The position numbers were made by a program, and so were the translations under genes. The notes below the pieces were generated by a model. The model saw only the letters and a program-made list of their open reading frames with translations. It did no database searches and was not told where the DNA came from. Below, piece after piece: positions 31,661 to 41,944 of a DNA stretch of 64,000 nt; position 1 is the first letter of the stretch; every line of letters begins with the position of its first letter. Where the stretch lies: positions 27,782,934 through 27,846,933 of the forward strand of contig CM034388.1 in assembly GCA_019925095.2 (NCBI GenBank), in the 5' to 3' direction. This DNA is from Dendrolimus kikuchii (lineage: Eukaryota > Arthropoda > Insecta > Lepidoptera > Lasiocampidae).

Positions 31661-32123
31661 GAGAACGAGCACATCAAACCTGTTAGCCAGGACTTTTAGG
31701 ATGTTGTTAGAGTTGGCCCGAATCCTGCAGAGCAAAGAGGCAGCTCTTTTCCTAGCAACAGCGTAATTGTCGTCTACTCGTGCTTCTGCGACCATACCTG
31801 ATGCATTACAAAACCGGGGCAGCCCCATCAATATCCTACACCCATTATTGTACTGGTTACTGTTGGTCAACAAACTGCACGTATAAAATACCTGATAGTG
31901 AGCTTTAAATAGACTTATTTTTACTTCCTTACTACAACTAATCAAGAGCCAGTCAGTCAGAATGCCAGCGCCCTGCGTTCCCTCTCCATATCGTCATGAT
32001 CCTTGAGATCTTTGGTAACATAGTGACCGAGATATTTAAATTTATCAATTAAATTTAGTGCCTTTGGACATCTGCCACCGGTAAGCATTGAACACCATGA
32101 GCTGACTTTTCTTGAGATTATAT
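31650..32123 (-). pseudogene. Second LINE fragment (post-RT region), frameshifted
   Basis: Minus frames read KFKYLGHYVTKDLKDHDDME then (after a shift) SLFKAHYQVFYTCSL, NNGCRILMGLPRFCNASGMV and KRAASLLCRIRANSNNIL. This is the block that follows the YADD box in many LINE RTs. It is cut at 32124 by a TIR element and abuts the R4-like fragment on the other side. Confidence 0.65.
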
Positions 32124-32887
32124 CGATACCTCGGGGCTCAAAGGACGTAACCACTATTTCGGCGAAATTTACTTTTTAATGCAGCCGTACTTAATTTTTT
32201 CTCCTCTATCGATCAGTATATGGAAAGTCTTCCAATTCACCAAAGAGTGGTATTTACGACCCCATTTTATGTAGAAAATAAAACATATATTTTTAGATTG
32301 TTTAATAAATAATATTTTTATTAATAAGTGACTTTTATTTTCTTTTATAATGAATAATATGAGTTACTGAATAGCTTTTAGGTAACACAAGCAACTAAGT
32401 ATAGGTAAAACTAATAAACTAATAATTAGTTGTCCGAGTTGATAAATTGATATACTAAGTTAATAAATAAAATTGAAATTAAATAGGCAAATAAAGAAAG
32501 AAAAGAATTTCTTATTTTCTCTCTTTACTTGATATTTAATCAACTGAAGAAAACAAAGCAACAGTCTACAAACTGATAGAATTAGTAAGCAAATTGGCAG
32601 TTACAACCATCTCTGATCATACATCCATAGATTTTTAGGATGTAAACGCCCTAAACATGCAATTTTCCGGGGCGTATAAGAAAGCTGTGTTTGTTACTTT
32701 TAAATCTATTTGAAATATAATTTAACAGTGTTTTGCATCATAAAATTTTAAGACTTTTGGTTTTATAATGGTTTATTTAGGCCAAGAATCAAAAAAGTTA
32801 TGTCCGAAATAATATTTATATTTTGTTTTTCGGCTCTCCTGAAAAATCGAGTTTTGGTGCTTACGCCCTTTGAGCCCCGAGGTATCG
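32124..32887. mobile_element. DNA-transposon-like element with CGATACCTCGGGGCTCAAAGG TIRs
   Basis: The left end CGATACCTCGGGGCTCAAAG and right end (reversed) CGATACCTCGGGGCTCAAAG are perfect over 20 bp, then nearly so through CGTAA(G)CAC. Non-coding interior, AT-rich. A target-site duplication is not evident. It truncates the LINE fragment at 32123. Confidence 0.75.
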
Positions 32888-32966
32888 CATGAAATTTCGC
32901 ATATAATTCACCAGATTTTAACAGTTAAGTAACTAATATAAGAGGATATAATTCAATCATACTGAC

Positions 32967-33037
32967 CTTTTCACCGCAGTTGTCCGGTAGCAACAGTGAA
33001 CCGTGTCCGGATTGGCCCCGGCATACGATATTCACAT
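32967..33037 (-). CDS. ACY1: Aminoacylase-1-like, exon 5 (71 nt)
   Basis: Covers residues 191-214: the split codon C|AT gives His191, then VNIVCRGQSGHGSLLLPDNC and GEK. The acceptor is TTTTTAG|AT, the donor AAG|GTCAGT. GHGS holds His202, the residue that reaches into the partner subunit's active site in M20A dimers. The phases (2 in, 0 out) match exons 4 and 6 exactly. Confidence 0.93.
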
Positions 33038-33051
33038 CTAAAAACGACCGT

Positions 33052-33305
33052 AATGGATAGAGATGGGTAATTTACCGAAATTTCAACTTAGCAATCCGAC
33101 TAATGGTGGTTCAATTCATGGCTAAAAACTAGCTAATGGTTGAACGACTCGCTAACTAACAGCCGACGACTAACGGTTAAGCTGTAATGTTGTAAGTTGT
33201 CGGTATAATTCGACTCGTTAGCGACGACTGACGGCTAAACCGGCAACTTGTCGGTGTTCAATTATAGTTGACAACCATTAGCCGTTTGGCGAATCATGGA
33301 TAACT
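33052..33305. repeat. CGACTAACGGTTAA-type internally repetitive segment
   Basis: Variants of GACTAACGGTTAA / GACTGACGGCTAA and AACTTGTCGGT recur several times, starting just after TAGAGATGGGTAA, which resembles a hAT-type terminus. No clear opposite end. Confidence 0.3.
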
Positions 33306-33410
33306 GTGGCTATTTTGTGAACTGCTGGTTTTAACAATAGCCACGCATGTTTAGTAACGGATATTACGTTATGTTTAAATAGTAATGAGTAATAATAACA
33401 GACTGGGAAC

Positions 33411-33610
33411 GTCCTATTGCCGGGCTCGGACTTCTCAATACTTAAGGGAGCGGACTGTATACCCGCCACACTTGTCCCAGGCTTGGCGAGTTTTACACAT
33501 CGGTTACCTCGATGTTCAGGTTTTATCAATGTTTTTCTTCACCCTCAGCTGCATGTTTTTCGGTCAGGATTCAAACTTGCGTTCTTAGACCTTAGGACAC
33601 GAGTGCGCTA
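33411..33610 (-). mobile_element. SINE-like repeat S2, copy 2
   Basis: GAGCGGACTGTATACCCGCC, TCGATGTTCAGGTTTTATCA and GGTCAGGATTCAAACTTGCG parallel 10295-10545. Confidence 0.5.
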
Positions 33611-33685
33611 AACACTAATATTTCTCGGCTTTATCAATATCAGTTTTCTTCATTGTACTTATTATTTTATAATTTTATTATATAC

Positions 33686-33990
33686 TAGCTGTTTTACCCG
33701 CGACCGAATAGCATGCTTTTCGTTGAGGCGACAGCGGCGGCGTGCGCGTGAGTTTTTCATTTTTTTTTCTAAAAAGAAGTAGCCTAAGTCACTCCTTATA
33801 ACATCAGCTATCTGCCAGTGCATGTTCCGTCAAAATCAGTCCTGTGGTTTCAGAGTTAGCCGGATCAAACAGACAGACAGCCAAAAATTTTTAAAATTGA
33901 TTATTTGATATAAGTACCGTGTATACTTTCATATGCATTTAGTAAAAAGCTGTTATTTTGACAATGCAAACAAACACTTCAATTTTATTC
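33686..33990 (-). mobile_element. Helitron-like repeat H3, reverse copy
   Basis: CTAGCTGTTTTACCCGCGACC, CATCAGCTATCTGCCAGTGC, ACCGTGTATACTTTCATATG and AAGCTGTTATTTTGACAATG mirror 45806-46078. Confidence 0.6.
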
Positions 33991-34044
33991 ATAATCATGA
34001 TGGAATTATCAATAAGTGTAATATCAATGGGCGGCCTTATCGCT

Positions 34045-34200
34045 TATAGCGATCTCTTTCAGGCAACCCTGTGTCCAAGGAGACATTAAAAGAAAAATTA
34101 AATAATATTTGGTGGTTTAACTAAATTAAAACTAATTAAATCGTATTTAAATACAATTAAAGAAAAAAAACTACTATAGATATATACATAATTAAATAGA
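34045..34200 (-). mobile_element. LINE 3' UTR with stem-loop
   Basis: GGGCGGCCTTATCGCTTATAGCG and TCAGGCAACCCTGTGTCC, followed by AGACATTAAAAGAAAAATTA, matches 61536-61620 and the reverse of 45630-45700. Confidence 0.7.
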
Positions 34201-34534
34201 TTATAATAAAGAAAGAAAGAAAGAATAACTTTATTTGAAGAAATGGCGACGTAATTTCTTATACACTATTTACACAGAGCACATTTGGAGAATTTTACGC
34301 CGCATTTTCAGCAAACAAAGTTTGCACTCAGCATATTGCTGTGCCGGAATTATATCCGACACAACGCTGATTTTCAGTGGAAACCAAAACAACCCAATTT
34401 TTATAAATAATAATTAATACAACTAATTCTGCTTATGTAATATTAAATAATAATATAAATGACATATATCTACATGCGAACAATAATATAATTCTGTTTA
34501 TTGTAATAAATTTTAATTATAAGGCGGTAATACA

Positions 34535-34825
34535 TAAGGGGATCTTTGAAAGTTGCACCTGTGGCTGAAAATTTGAGAGGAAGAAGATCAAGTTGGTATG
34601 GGCAAATAATGAGGAGCGATGAGTCACGTCACAAAAAGAATGTTAAACTACAAGATGGATGGGTACAAATGTAAAGGTAGCCCAAAAAAAAGATGGATGG
34701 ATTGTGTCAAGGATGATATGTGGTGTAACAGAAGATGTATGTCAGAATAGAGGAGTGTGGAAGGAAAAGACATATGGTGCCGAGCCCAATTAATTGGGAT
34801 ATGGTGAAAGAAAATAGAAGATAAT
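34535..34825 (+). pseudogene. RTE-like LINE C-terminal fragment (second RTE lineage)
   Basis: Frames read LKVAPVAENLRGRRSSWYGQ, then LNYKMDGY and GSPKKRWMDCVKDDMWCNRR-like sequence. This is the SWYGHIMRRDESHVTK / (R)PKKRWMDCV region. It is related to 50610-51120 and 58850-60025 but distinct from the ARELA-ending family. Frameshifted. Confidence 0.65.
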
Positions 34826-34926
34826 TACTTTCCATGAGCTGGACCATCTGCCTGTTTGCCAGCTTCGCAATGAAAAACAATAATGATTAGTGTAAATGAT
34901 ATATCATTATATTCTATAGTACTTAC

Positions 34927-35073
34927 GCCAAATGGACCTTTCTCCATTGAAGACGAGGTATTCGTCTGAAGCACAAGCAATGCCCTCGTCCAGAGCAAAG
35001 CCTACATTTAAATCTTTGAAAGCTTGCGTCTTAACAAACTCTGCCATTCCAGTGCGGCCGCCTATTTCTTCAT
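34927..35073 (-). CDS. ACY1: Aminoacylase-1-like, exon 4
   Basis: Covers residues 142-190 plus one base. The acceptor is TTTCTCAG|AT (completing Asp142), the donor TGGC|GTAAGT. It encodes DEEIGGRTGMAEFV with catalytic Glu143 and zinc ligand Glu144, VGFALDEGIA with Glu171, and NGERSIW. Confidence 0.95.
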
Positions 35074-35229
35074 CTGAGAAACAAAATAAATTCTTATTTA
35101 TAGAGTTAAGAATAATACACTTTTTATTTCTCATATTCTGAAAGTACGCTCGGAGTTGCCTGATCACAGGGATGAAAACAGTACTTTTCGTCCCTGGGCA
35201 ACGTTTTTCCCTGCCGTCAAAAAATTCTA

Positions 35230-35548
35230 TTATTTAAGTTTATGGCTTGGCAGCTAGGCCTTTAAGACACATATTAGTTCACAATATAGTTTCTTCATTT
35301 TCTTAAACCTATGTGTAGCTGAACTGTAGGTAATCAGCTAGTGCCATTCAACGGAGTTCTTGTGACAACTCAAAAGGCCACATTTGACTATACAGTTCAC
35401 ATTTCTCACAAAACACATAATTACTACTCAAAAACTATAAATATCCTACAACTATTGTTCATATTAGTGTAATTTTACACATTTTAGAAAATAAAACTGC
35501 ACAGCACAACATCTCCTTTCAGTTCCCGCCAAAAACTCCTCAAAAAAT
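35230..35548 (-). repeat. LINE-like 3' UTR repeat Z, copy 2
   Basis: Collinear with 28223-28555 with small gaps. Same orientation, 7 kb apart. Confidence 0.6.
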
Positions 35549-35925
35549 TAAAAAACTATGCGAACTATAGATAATAAATGCAACTCATGTACCGACTTTT
35601 TTCACAACCACTGTTAAATCCCGGCATAAATTGTAATAAAAAAAATCAATAATTATTTTGTAACATAATTTTATACCTATAACTTACTTTTCATTAAATT
35701 ATTATTCAATTTACATAAATTTGAGCTAAATATTTACTATTATCAGTAAATACCACAGAAAAAGAAATTTACTTGACGTTTCATGTGTGACGTATTAAAT
35801 GAATTCATCAGATTTAGATATAGATTTAATGCTTGATTTCATTGCAGAAGCAGTTGTTTGTATAACCAATCAGTTTTTATTTACTTTCCTCATATTCGAA
35901 ATAAAAAGCAGAGTGTTAACTTCGG

Positions 35926-36004
35926 GTGAAATGCCTATTTAGGCACTCGAACTATTAGCGCCTTCGCTATGCTCATGCCTAAATAGGTTACTTTCACCCT
36001 TTCG
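35926..36004. repeat. Short foldback (23-bp arms)
   Basis: GGGTGAAATGCCTATTTAGGCA pairs with TGCCTAAATAGGTTACTTTCACCC, with a loop of about 32 nt that itself contains GCGCCTTCGCTATGC. Lies in intron 3. It may be a tiny MITE. Confidence 0.6.
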
Positions 36005-36312
36005 AGGTTGCAAGGTTACCTTTTATCTACAGTCTACAAATACTATGTATGGTCTGCTAGTTTTGGTAATTATTTAATACTCATTATACTGATCCGACAA
36101 ATGGCTTAAATATTGATGCGGAATATCTAAAATAATGTAATAAGTTAAAATTAATAACTTTATTTATGAAATTAATTAAATTTAAGAAAATTGACTAATT
36201 GCCCTTAAAAATTATGACTAATTGAAATTGAAAAAAATATGTTTTAAATAAATAAAAAAATCTTATGAATGAAAGATATTTCGGCCACAGACAGTTAAAA
36301 CAAATTAGATAC

Positions 36313-36481
36313 CTGGTACAAAAGATAAATGAATAGTTCTTCTTGGCCTAACTCCTTGATTTTTTAGATTCCGTACTGCCTCTAAATATTGAATCGCGAC
36401 AGACTTCATGTCTTGAATCCCACGACCGTATATTACACCGTCTTTAAGATCAGCTGCGAATGGTGGATGGGTCCAGCTTTT
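36313..36481 (-). CDS. ACY1: Aminoacylase-1-like, exon 3
   Basis: Covers residues 86-141 plus one base. The acceptor is TTTACAG|AA, the donor CCAG|GTATCT. It encodes [30 protein letters not shown] with the bridging Asp109, and [11 protein letters not shown] full-length LINE inserted 26 nt upstream of this acceptor. The frame stays open from the LINE's antisense 5' end through the acceptor into the exon. Confidence 0.95.
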
Positions 36482-36498
36482 CTGTAAATGTAATACTA

Positions 36499-36507
36499 GG
36501 ATCACTA
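36499..36507. repeat. Target-site duplication of the I-like LINE, left copy
   Basis: GGATCACTA, repeated exactly at 41891-41899 directly after the poly(A) tail. Confidence 0.92.
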
Positions 36508-36601
36508 CCACTTTGTTGCGATCAGTCATTGCCAACACCACTCTTTTTCGCGATGCGAGAATATTATTATCTACCCGCATTAGAAAATTTATTTTATAAA
36601 A

Positions 36602-38071
36602 ATGAGTAATAATGGTGATAATTTAAGTTTATCGAGTGTAAATAGTAATTGTGAGCAGATAATAGTGGAGGCAGAAATATGCAACAAGGAGGTAAGTGAA
36701 ATGCAAGACTCACCGAGCGTTTCAAAAAAAAGATTACGAGGGGAACGTGAACCGAATTCAGATGACTCAGACTTTATAACTGTGAAGAGGGGACGTCGAA
36801 ATCATAATTCTACCAAGAATTATGACAACAGATATAAGAAAGATTTTGAAAACATAGATATAGAGAATGACTATGATGTGTATATCACATCTAAAGATAC
36901 GGCATTGCCTAAGCCAATTGGTCTAGCTAAGCTTTTGAGTTCACTTAAAATCCCAGGAATATTAAGGATTTTATACAAGAATCCTTTTAAAGTGTGTGTG
37001 CGATTTGGAAGTAGAGAAAACGCTGAAATTTTGTTATCATGTGAAAAATTTCAAGATCTAGGATACAGATGCCACTTTGTTCGAGAATTAAATTTGTCCT
37101 ATGGAATGGTTAAGAATATCGAATTGGATGCCAAAGAAGAAGATTTAATTGAAATATTTTCCTCCGAATATGAGATTGTGTCCGTAAAAAGATTAAAGCG
37201 TTATTCAGAAGAAGGAAAGTGGGTGGATAGCGAAACTGTGAGAATCTGTTTTCGTAGTTCCATAGTACCTACATACATTAGAGTATATGGTTGTAAATTC
37301 GAAGTGGAGACTTATACATTCCCTGTTATGCAATGTTCGAACTGTTGGAAATTTGGCCATTTCCGAAAACATTGCGCCAGTAAAAAACAAATATGTCCTA
37401 AATGTGGAGGTTTTCATGTTAACTGCCAAACAACACATTACGTCTGTATCAACTGTAAAGGAAACCATTTGTCTTTATATAAGAAATGTCCAGTGTTTCT
37501 CAAAGAAAAGCAAATTAGAGAGATAATGTCCTCAGAAAACTGTGCATATGTAAAAGCCTTACAGATATATCAACAAGAAAGAGAAGAAATTAGACACTCT
37601 TTAGAATTAGATGATGAGTATGAAGACAAACGAAATCAAGAAGAACCAGATGAACCAGAAATATACAGAGATGATATTAATTATAATGTAAATGACACAA
37701 ATCAACCTACATATAGAGATATATTGATTAAATCTAAAACCACTAAGATTACCCCCAAAAAGAATAAGAAACGTAGAAGAGACCCAATGGACGATATAAT
37801 ACAAATAGGCGAACAAAACTCGGCAGAAAATATTACTGAATTTCAAACATTTGAAGAAATCAAGCCAAAGAAAATAAAGTCCAGAGATCTTTATCATACC
37901 TTTTGGGAAGTACTTAGAAAAATAAAACACATATTATTTTCCAGTAAAAGTATAGAGTTAAAGATAACAGAAAGTTTTAAATTATTCTTTGAAGCAGTAA
38001 AGCAATTTTTGATAGAAAAAGTAAAAGGCGGTGAATGGATCCAGACAGTTTTTAATTTTATCAATGGATAA
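36602..38071 (+). CDS. LINE ORF1, gag-like nucleic-acid-binding protein
   Basis: A 489-residue protein with a polar, acidic/basic N-terminus. A central region (residues ~95-235) resembles the RRM-like/pre-knuckle part of insect LINE ORF1 proteins. Three Cys-His knuckles follow at about residues 245-300: CX2CX4HX4C ([14 protein letters not shown]), a CPKCGGFH unit, and [15 protein letters not shown]. The C-terminal part is highly charged ([18 protein letters not shown]). Such proteins coat the LINE RNA and chaperone its priming. The start at 36602 is the first ATG after the leader. The stop overlaps the ORF2 start. Confidence 0.9.
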   Translation: MSNNGDNLSLSSVNSNCEQIIVEAEICNKEVSEMQDSPSVSKKRLRGEREPNSDDSDFITVKRGRRNHNSTKNYDNRYKKDFENIDIENDYDVYITSKDTALPKPIGLAKLLSSLKIPGILRILYKNPFKVCVRFGSRENAEILLSCEKFQDLGYRCHFVRELNLSYGMVKNIELDAKEEDLIEIFSSEYEIVSVKRLKRYSEEGKWVDSETVRICFRSSIVPTYIRVYGCKFEVETYTFPVMQCSNCWKFGHFRKHCASKKQICPKCGGFHVNCQTTHYVCINCKGNHLSLYKKCPVFLKEKQIREIMSSENCAYVKALQIYQQEREEIRHSLELDDEYEDKRNQEEPDEPEIYRDDINYNVNDTNQPTYRDILIKSKTTKITPKKNKKRRRDPMDDIIQIGEQNSAENITEFQTFEEIKPKKIKSRDLYHTFWEVLRKIKHILFSSKSIELKITESFKLFFEAVKQFLIEKVKGGEWIQTVFNFING

Positions 38072-41000
38072 CGCACTCAATAATAGGTCCTTTAATATAA
38101 TACAGTGGAATGCACAGAGCTTGAAGCCAAAAATAAATGAATTTGAATGTCTACTATCACAAGAAAACGTACATGTTGCAATTGTAAGCGAGACCTGGCT
38201 CGAACCAGAGAAGAATTTGCACATTAGCGGGTATACTGTACACAGATGTGATAGAAGAGACTCATATGGAGGAGTTGCAATCATTATCCATAATCGTTTG
38301 AAAGCACAAAAAACGTCTTTTAAATTAAATAATCTAGGAATAGAGGCCTTGCATGTGAAAATACATAATTGTCCTTTGCTAGAAAACATTATTAGTATAT
38401 ACTGTCCTTCTAACATAAGAACTTCTCAGTCTGACTGGGATACACTATTTAGTAGTTTCTCACGCAAATCTGTTGTTGCTGGTGATTTTAATGGCCACCA
38501 TACCAATTGGTCTTATATAAGCGATACTAGGGGTACTCAATTATTTGATGCGTCTTTAGATAATGGTTTCATGTCATTAAACGACGGCAGAGCGACAAGA
38601 GTTAAATTGGTTAACAATGTTCTGCAACAAACTTCGCCTGATATTACATTTGTGACTTCAGATATAGCTATAAATTTCAAATGGTTTACTACAAATGAGT
38701 CCTTGGGAAGTGATCACTTAATATTAAAGATTGTTATAAATAATTTAAATCCCGAGTCCAACAAATACTTTGATAAAATTCGCAATTTTAAAAAGGCAGA
38801 TTGGATTCTATATAAGAAAATACTTAACGAAACATTTTCAGATTTTATTTCAAACTCCGACGATGTTCAAATATTATATGATAATTTTGTTAAACATATA
38901 AACTGTGCCGTTGACAAAAGTATACCATTTATAAAAGTATGCACTGATCCTTTGACTAAATTCAAGCCGAAGCCATATTGGAACATCGAACTTTCTAAAT
39001 CTGTTGCCAAACGGAGATTAGCTTTATCCTCTTTTAGGCGAAATCCAACGCCAGGTAATCTAAGAAACTTAGAAAAACAAATAGCTGAAACAAAACGTCT
39101 TATAAACGTTGCTAAATCAAAAAGTTGGAAGAATTTTTGTAACAATATGAGTGAAACTAAATCGGTAGCTGATATGTGGAATAATATGCGTTGGATAAAA
39201 GGGCATAAAAAATCAAAAATATATCCTTCAATATTGCAATTAGATGATTTAATGTGTAGTTTAGCTCCTGATTTTGTCATACCTTCATGTCCTTCAGTTC
39301 AATCGAAGAACATATATTTAGAATCAGAAATATCTATTCAAGAATTTAATGCTTGTGTCAAGAAAAAGGATACTGCACCTGGAGATGATCAAATAACCTT
39401 TTCAATGATTTATAACCTTCCACAAAAAGTTAAATTTTGTCTTATCCATATATATAATTTAGTACTTAAGTCGGGATATGTCCCGATACAATGGCGAAGT
39501 ATTAAAATAGTACCAATTCCTAAAAATAATTTTAATTCAGATCAAAACTCAAGTTTAAGACCTATTTCTTTAATATCATGTATATGTAAAATTTTTCATA
39601 CAATATTAGTTAAACGACTTGAATGGTTTGTAGAAAAAAATAATATTTTGTCAAATGATACAATTGGTTTTAGACGTTCACAATCAAGCTTAGACTGTCT
39701 TGCTCGTTTAGTTTGTCAAATACAAATCGGCTTGTCGGCAAATATACCAACGTTAGCATGCTTTTTAGATATCGATAATGCATACAATAATGTGCCAATA
39801 GATAAAGTCATTCAAATTCTAGATGAAATCAATGTCGGTAAACGAATCTGTATATATTTATGGGAATTCCTTAAAGAAAGACACCTTAAAACTACGTTGG
39901 AATATAATAAGGATAACAATGTTTTGGTGAGATGGTCAAGTAAGGGAATTGCCCAAGGTGATCCTTTATCCCCTTTGATTTTCAATATACTGACTCATAA
40001 AATTTGCAAAAATATCACAAACGTCTTTATATCTCAATATGCTGACGATTTTGTCTTATACACTAATTCAAATAATTTGCAGGAAAGTACTTTACAACTA
40101 CAAAATGCGTTAAATACAATGACTATACTTTTAGAAAACTTAGGAATGGAGTTATCTAAGACCAAAACAAAAATTTGCCTCTTTAGTAGAGGACGTAGGA
40201 GACAACAAATAAATTTAAACATACATGGACACATATTAAATTATACACAAAACATAAAATATTTAGGAATATGGTTGGATAACAGTTTACGGTGGGGGAA
40301 ACATATAAACGAAATATGGGAGAAAACACAAAAGTTCTTAAATTTACTTAGAGTACTAGCAGGGTCAACATGGGGTGTTCACCCTAAACATCTGCGAAGA
40401 TTATATATAGCTCTTATCAGGAGTAGGATTGATTACGCAAGCTTTCTTTATGACAATAGTACAAAAACACATTTATCAAAACTAGATAAATTACAAAATC
40501 AGGCATTGAGGATAATAGGTGGTTTTATCCGTACCACACCCATTCACGTCATGGAATCTGAAACTTGTATCCCTAGTCTCGCTTTAAGACGAAAATTTTT
40601 GGCAACCAAATATTGTTTGAAGGCTCAATCTTTTGAAAATAACATTATAATAGAACTACTTAATGCTTTAAATAGTCTTACTTCAATTTTTTATTGGCAA
40701 AATAAGAAAAAACCACTTTTAGTTACAGTATATACTAATACTAAAGAAGAGAATATATCAGCTAGTCATCCATTAGAAATGTTTCAACTCAGTACTTGGG
40801 TGTCAAATATTAAAATAGAAAAATTTCTTTGTGAAAACTTGGATAATATCAAATTAAGTAAGAAATCATATAATTATAACATATTGAAAGTTAATGTCTT
40901 AGAAGAATTATATATTAAATATAATGGCTGGCTTAAATTATATACAGATGGATCAAAATCGAATACAAGTATTGGTGCCGCCTTTTATGATTCTGATAAA

Positions 41001-41789
41001 AAATTTAGTGGGTGTTTCAAATTAATTAACAAGAACCTATGTATAATGTCCGCTGAACTCTTTGCAATATCAGAGGCTCTTACGTATCTTCAATCATTAA
41101 ATTGCAAAAAATGTGTTATATTCACAGATAGTAAAAGCGCTATTCAACATGTGGCTCGGTGTGCCTCTGGCCGCAGAGGGGCACCGATTGCTTATGTGAT
41201 TCTGCGTAAAATATTGTACTTCCTAGCTAACAATATAGATATTGTATTGCAATGGGTTCCAGCGCATATAGGCTTGCCAGGGAACGAGGAGGCAGACCGC
41301 TTAGCAAAGGCATCTATCGTCGACGGAACAGAAGTAAATATACCAGCAAGTAGTTTTGAATGTTTATCAAAATATAAAGAAAGAATTTATAAAGAATGGA
41401 AAGAGTACTTTGATCTGGCGTCAAAAGAAAAGGGCATATGGTATAGAACATTGCAAAGCGAGCCTCCTCGTATTCCCTGGTTTACTAATACTAGCTATGA
41501 TAGACGGCTTTGTGTCCTAGCTCATAGATTGCGCTCCGGTCACATTCCACTAAATAAATTTTATCATCTTGTGGGAAAGAGCAATTCTCCAAATTGTCTG
41601 CATTGCCATAAAGTGGAAGACGTACAGCATTTGTTAGTGGAATGTGTTCGGACCAGAGACGGCAGGAAGGGGCTGGTGGACGCTCTGGGAATTAATCTGA
41701 TGGACGTGGGTGTTTTCCAGAGCATTTTGTCGCGGCCACAGTCTGCTGCGGCTCTTTTAACTTATAAAATAGTGAAACCATTTATATAA
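38064..41789 (+). CDS. LINE ORF2: APE endonuclease, reverse transcriptase, RNase H
   Basis: From ATG 38064 the protein has 1241 residues (a GTG-started frame opens 11 codons earlier). Domains: APE-type endonuclease at ~1-225 (QWNAQS; SETWLEP; GDFNGHHTNW; SDH at 216-218); RT at ~430-720 (RPISLIS; FLDIDNAYNNVP; GIAQGDPLSPL; QYADDF with Asp661-Asp662); RNase H at ~957-1090 with Asp962, Glu998, Asp1022 and Asp1078 (YTDGSK; SAELFA; FTDSKS; EEADRLAK). A C-terminal CLHCHKVEDVQHLLVEC zinc motif follows. All catalytic residues I can check are present. ATG 38064 is preferred because ATGGATAA overlaps the ORF1 stop, a layout that allows termination-reinitiation. Confidence 0.92.
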   Translation: MDNALNNRSFNIIQWNAQSLKPKINEFECLLSQENVHVAIVSETWLEPEKNLHISGYTVHRCDRRDSYGGVAIIIHNRLKAQKTSFKLNNLGIEALHVKIHNCPLLENIISIYCPSNIRTSQSDWDTLFSSFSRKSVVAGDFNGHHTNWSYISDTRGTQLFDASLDNGFMSLNDGRATRVKLVNNVLQQTSPDITFVTSDIAINFKWFTTNESLGSDHLILKIVINNLNPESNKYFDKIRNFKKADWILYKKILNETFSDFISNSDDVQILYDNFVKHINCAVDKSIPFIKVCTDPLTKFKPKPYWNIELSKSVAKRRLALSSFRRNPTPGNLRNLEKQIAETKRLINVAKSKSWKNFCNNMSETKSVADMWNNMRWIKGHKKSKIYPSILQLDDLMCSLAPDFVIPSCPSVQSKNIYLESEISIQEFNACVKKKDTAPGDDQITFSMIYNLPQKVKFCLIHIYNLVLKSGYVPIQWRSIKIVPIPKNNFNSDQNSSLRPISLISCICKIFHTILVKRLEWFVEKNNILSNDTIGFRRSQSSLDCLARLVCQIQIGLSANIPTLACFLDIDNAYNNVPIDKVIQILDEINVGKRICIYLWEFLKERHLKTTLEYNKDNNVLVRWSSKGIAQGDPLSPLIFNILTHKICKNITNVFISQYADDFVLYTNSNNLQESTLQLQNALNTMTILLENLGMELSKTKTKICLFSRGRRRQQINLNIHGHILNYTQNIKYLGIWLDNSLRWGKHINEIWEKTQKFLNLLRVLAGSTWGVHPKHLRRLYIALIRSRIDYASFLYDNSTKTHLSKLDKLQNQALRIIGGFIRTTPIHVMESETCIPSLALRRKFLATKYCLKAQSFENNIIIELLNALNSLTSIFYWQNKKKPLLVTVYTNTKEENISASHPLEMFQLSTWVSNIKIEKFLCENLDNIKLSKKSYNYNILKVNVLEELYIKYNGWLKLYTDGSKSNTSIGAAFYDSDKKFSGCFKLINKNLCIMSAELFAISEALTYLQSLNCKKCVIFTDSKSAIQHVARCASGRRGAPIAYVILRKILYFLANNIDIVLQWVPAHIGLPGNEEADRLAKASIVDGTEVNIPASSFECLSKYKERIYKEWKEYFDLASKEKGIWYRTLQSEPPRIPWFTNTSYDRRLCVLAHRLRSGHIPLNKFYHLVGKSNSPNCLHCHKVEDVQHLLVECVRTRDGRKGLVDALGINLMDVGVFQSILSRPQSAAALLTYKIVKPFI

Positions 41790-41869
41790 ATTTGTGGAAT
41801 TGTATGATTAGGGTAAGATGGGGCTGACATGGTGACATTATCACTAAAAGCCCCTAAATAAATTAGATA

Positions 41870-41890
41870 AAAAAAAAAAAAAAAAAAAAA
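41870..41890 (+). repeat. Poly(A) tail of the I-like LINE
   Basis: About 21 A, directly followed by the GGATCACTA duplication (41891-41899). Confidence 0.93.
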
Positions 41891-41944
41891 GGATCACTAA
41901 AGTAGGGTTGCCAGGTATTAAGTTTTTTTATAAAAAAAATGGTA

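Larger units (their letters stand above)
36508..41890 (+). mobile_element. Full-length I-clade-like non-LTR retrotransposon
   Basis: A 5383-bp unit flanked by a perfect 9-bp duplication. It has a ~94-bp 5' leader beginning CCACTTTGTTGCGATCAGTC, a gag-like ORF1, an ORF2 with endonuclease, RT and RNase H, a short 3' UTR and A21 at 41870-41890. An RNase H domain after the RT points to the I group rather than jockey or R1. Both ORFs are open, the tail is intact and the TSD is perfect, so the insertion is young and possibly competent. It lies in intron 2 of the aminoacylase gene, in antisense. Confidence 0.93.

Noticed and set aside
37205..37468. Minus-strand frames overlapping the LINE ORFs (37205-38416, 38867-39280, 40034-40234)
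   Set aside because: Antisense shadows of ORF1/ORF2, with no known domains.
38031..38063. GTG at 38031 as the ORF2 start
   Set aside because: GTG is a poor start in animals; ATG 38064 overlaps the ORF1 stop and better fits LINE organisation.
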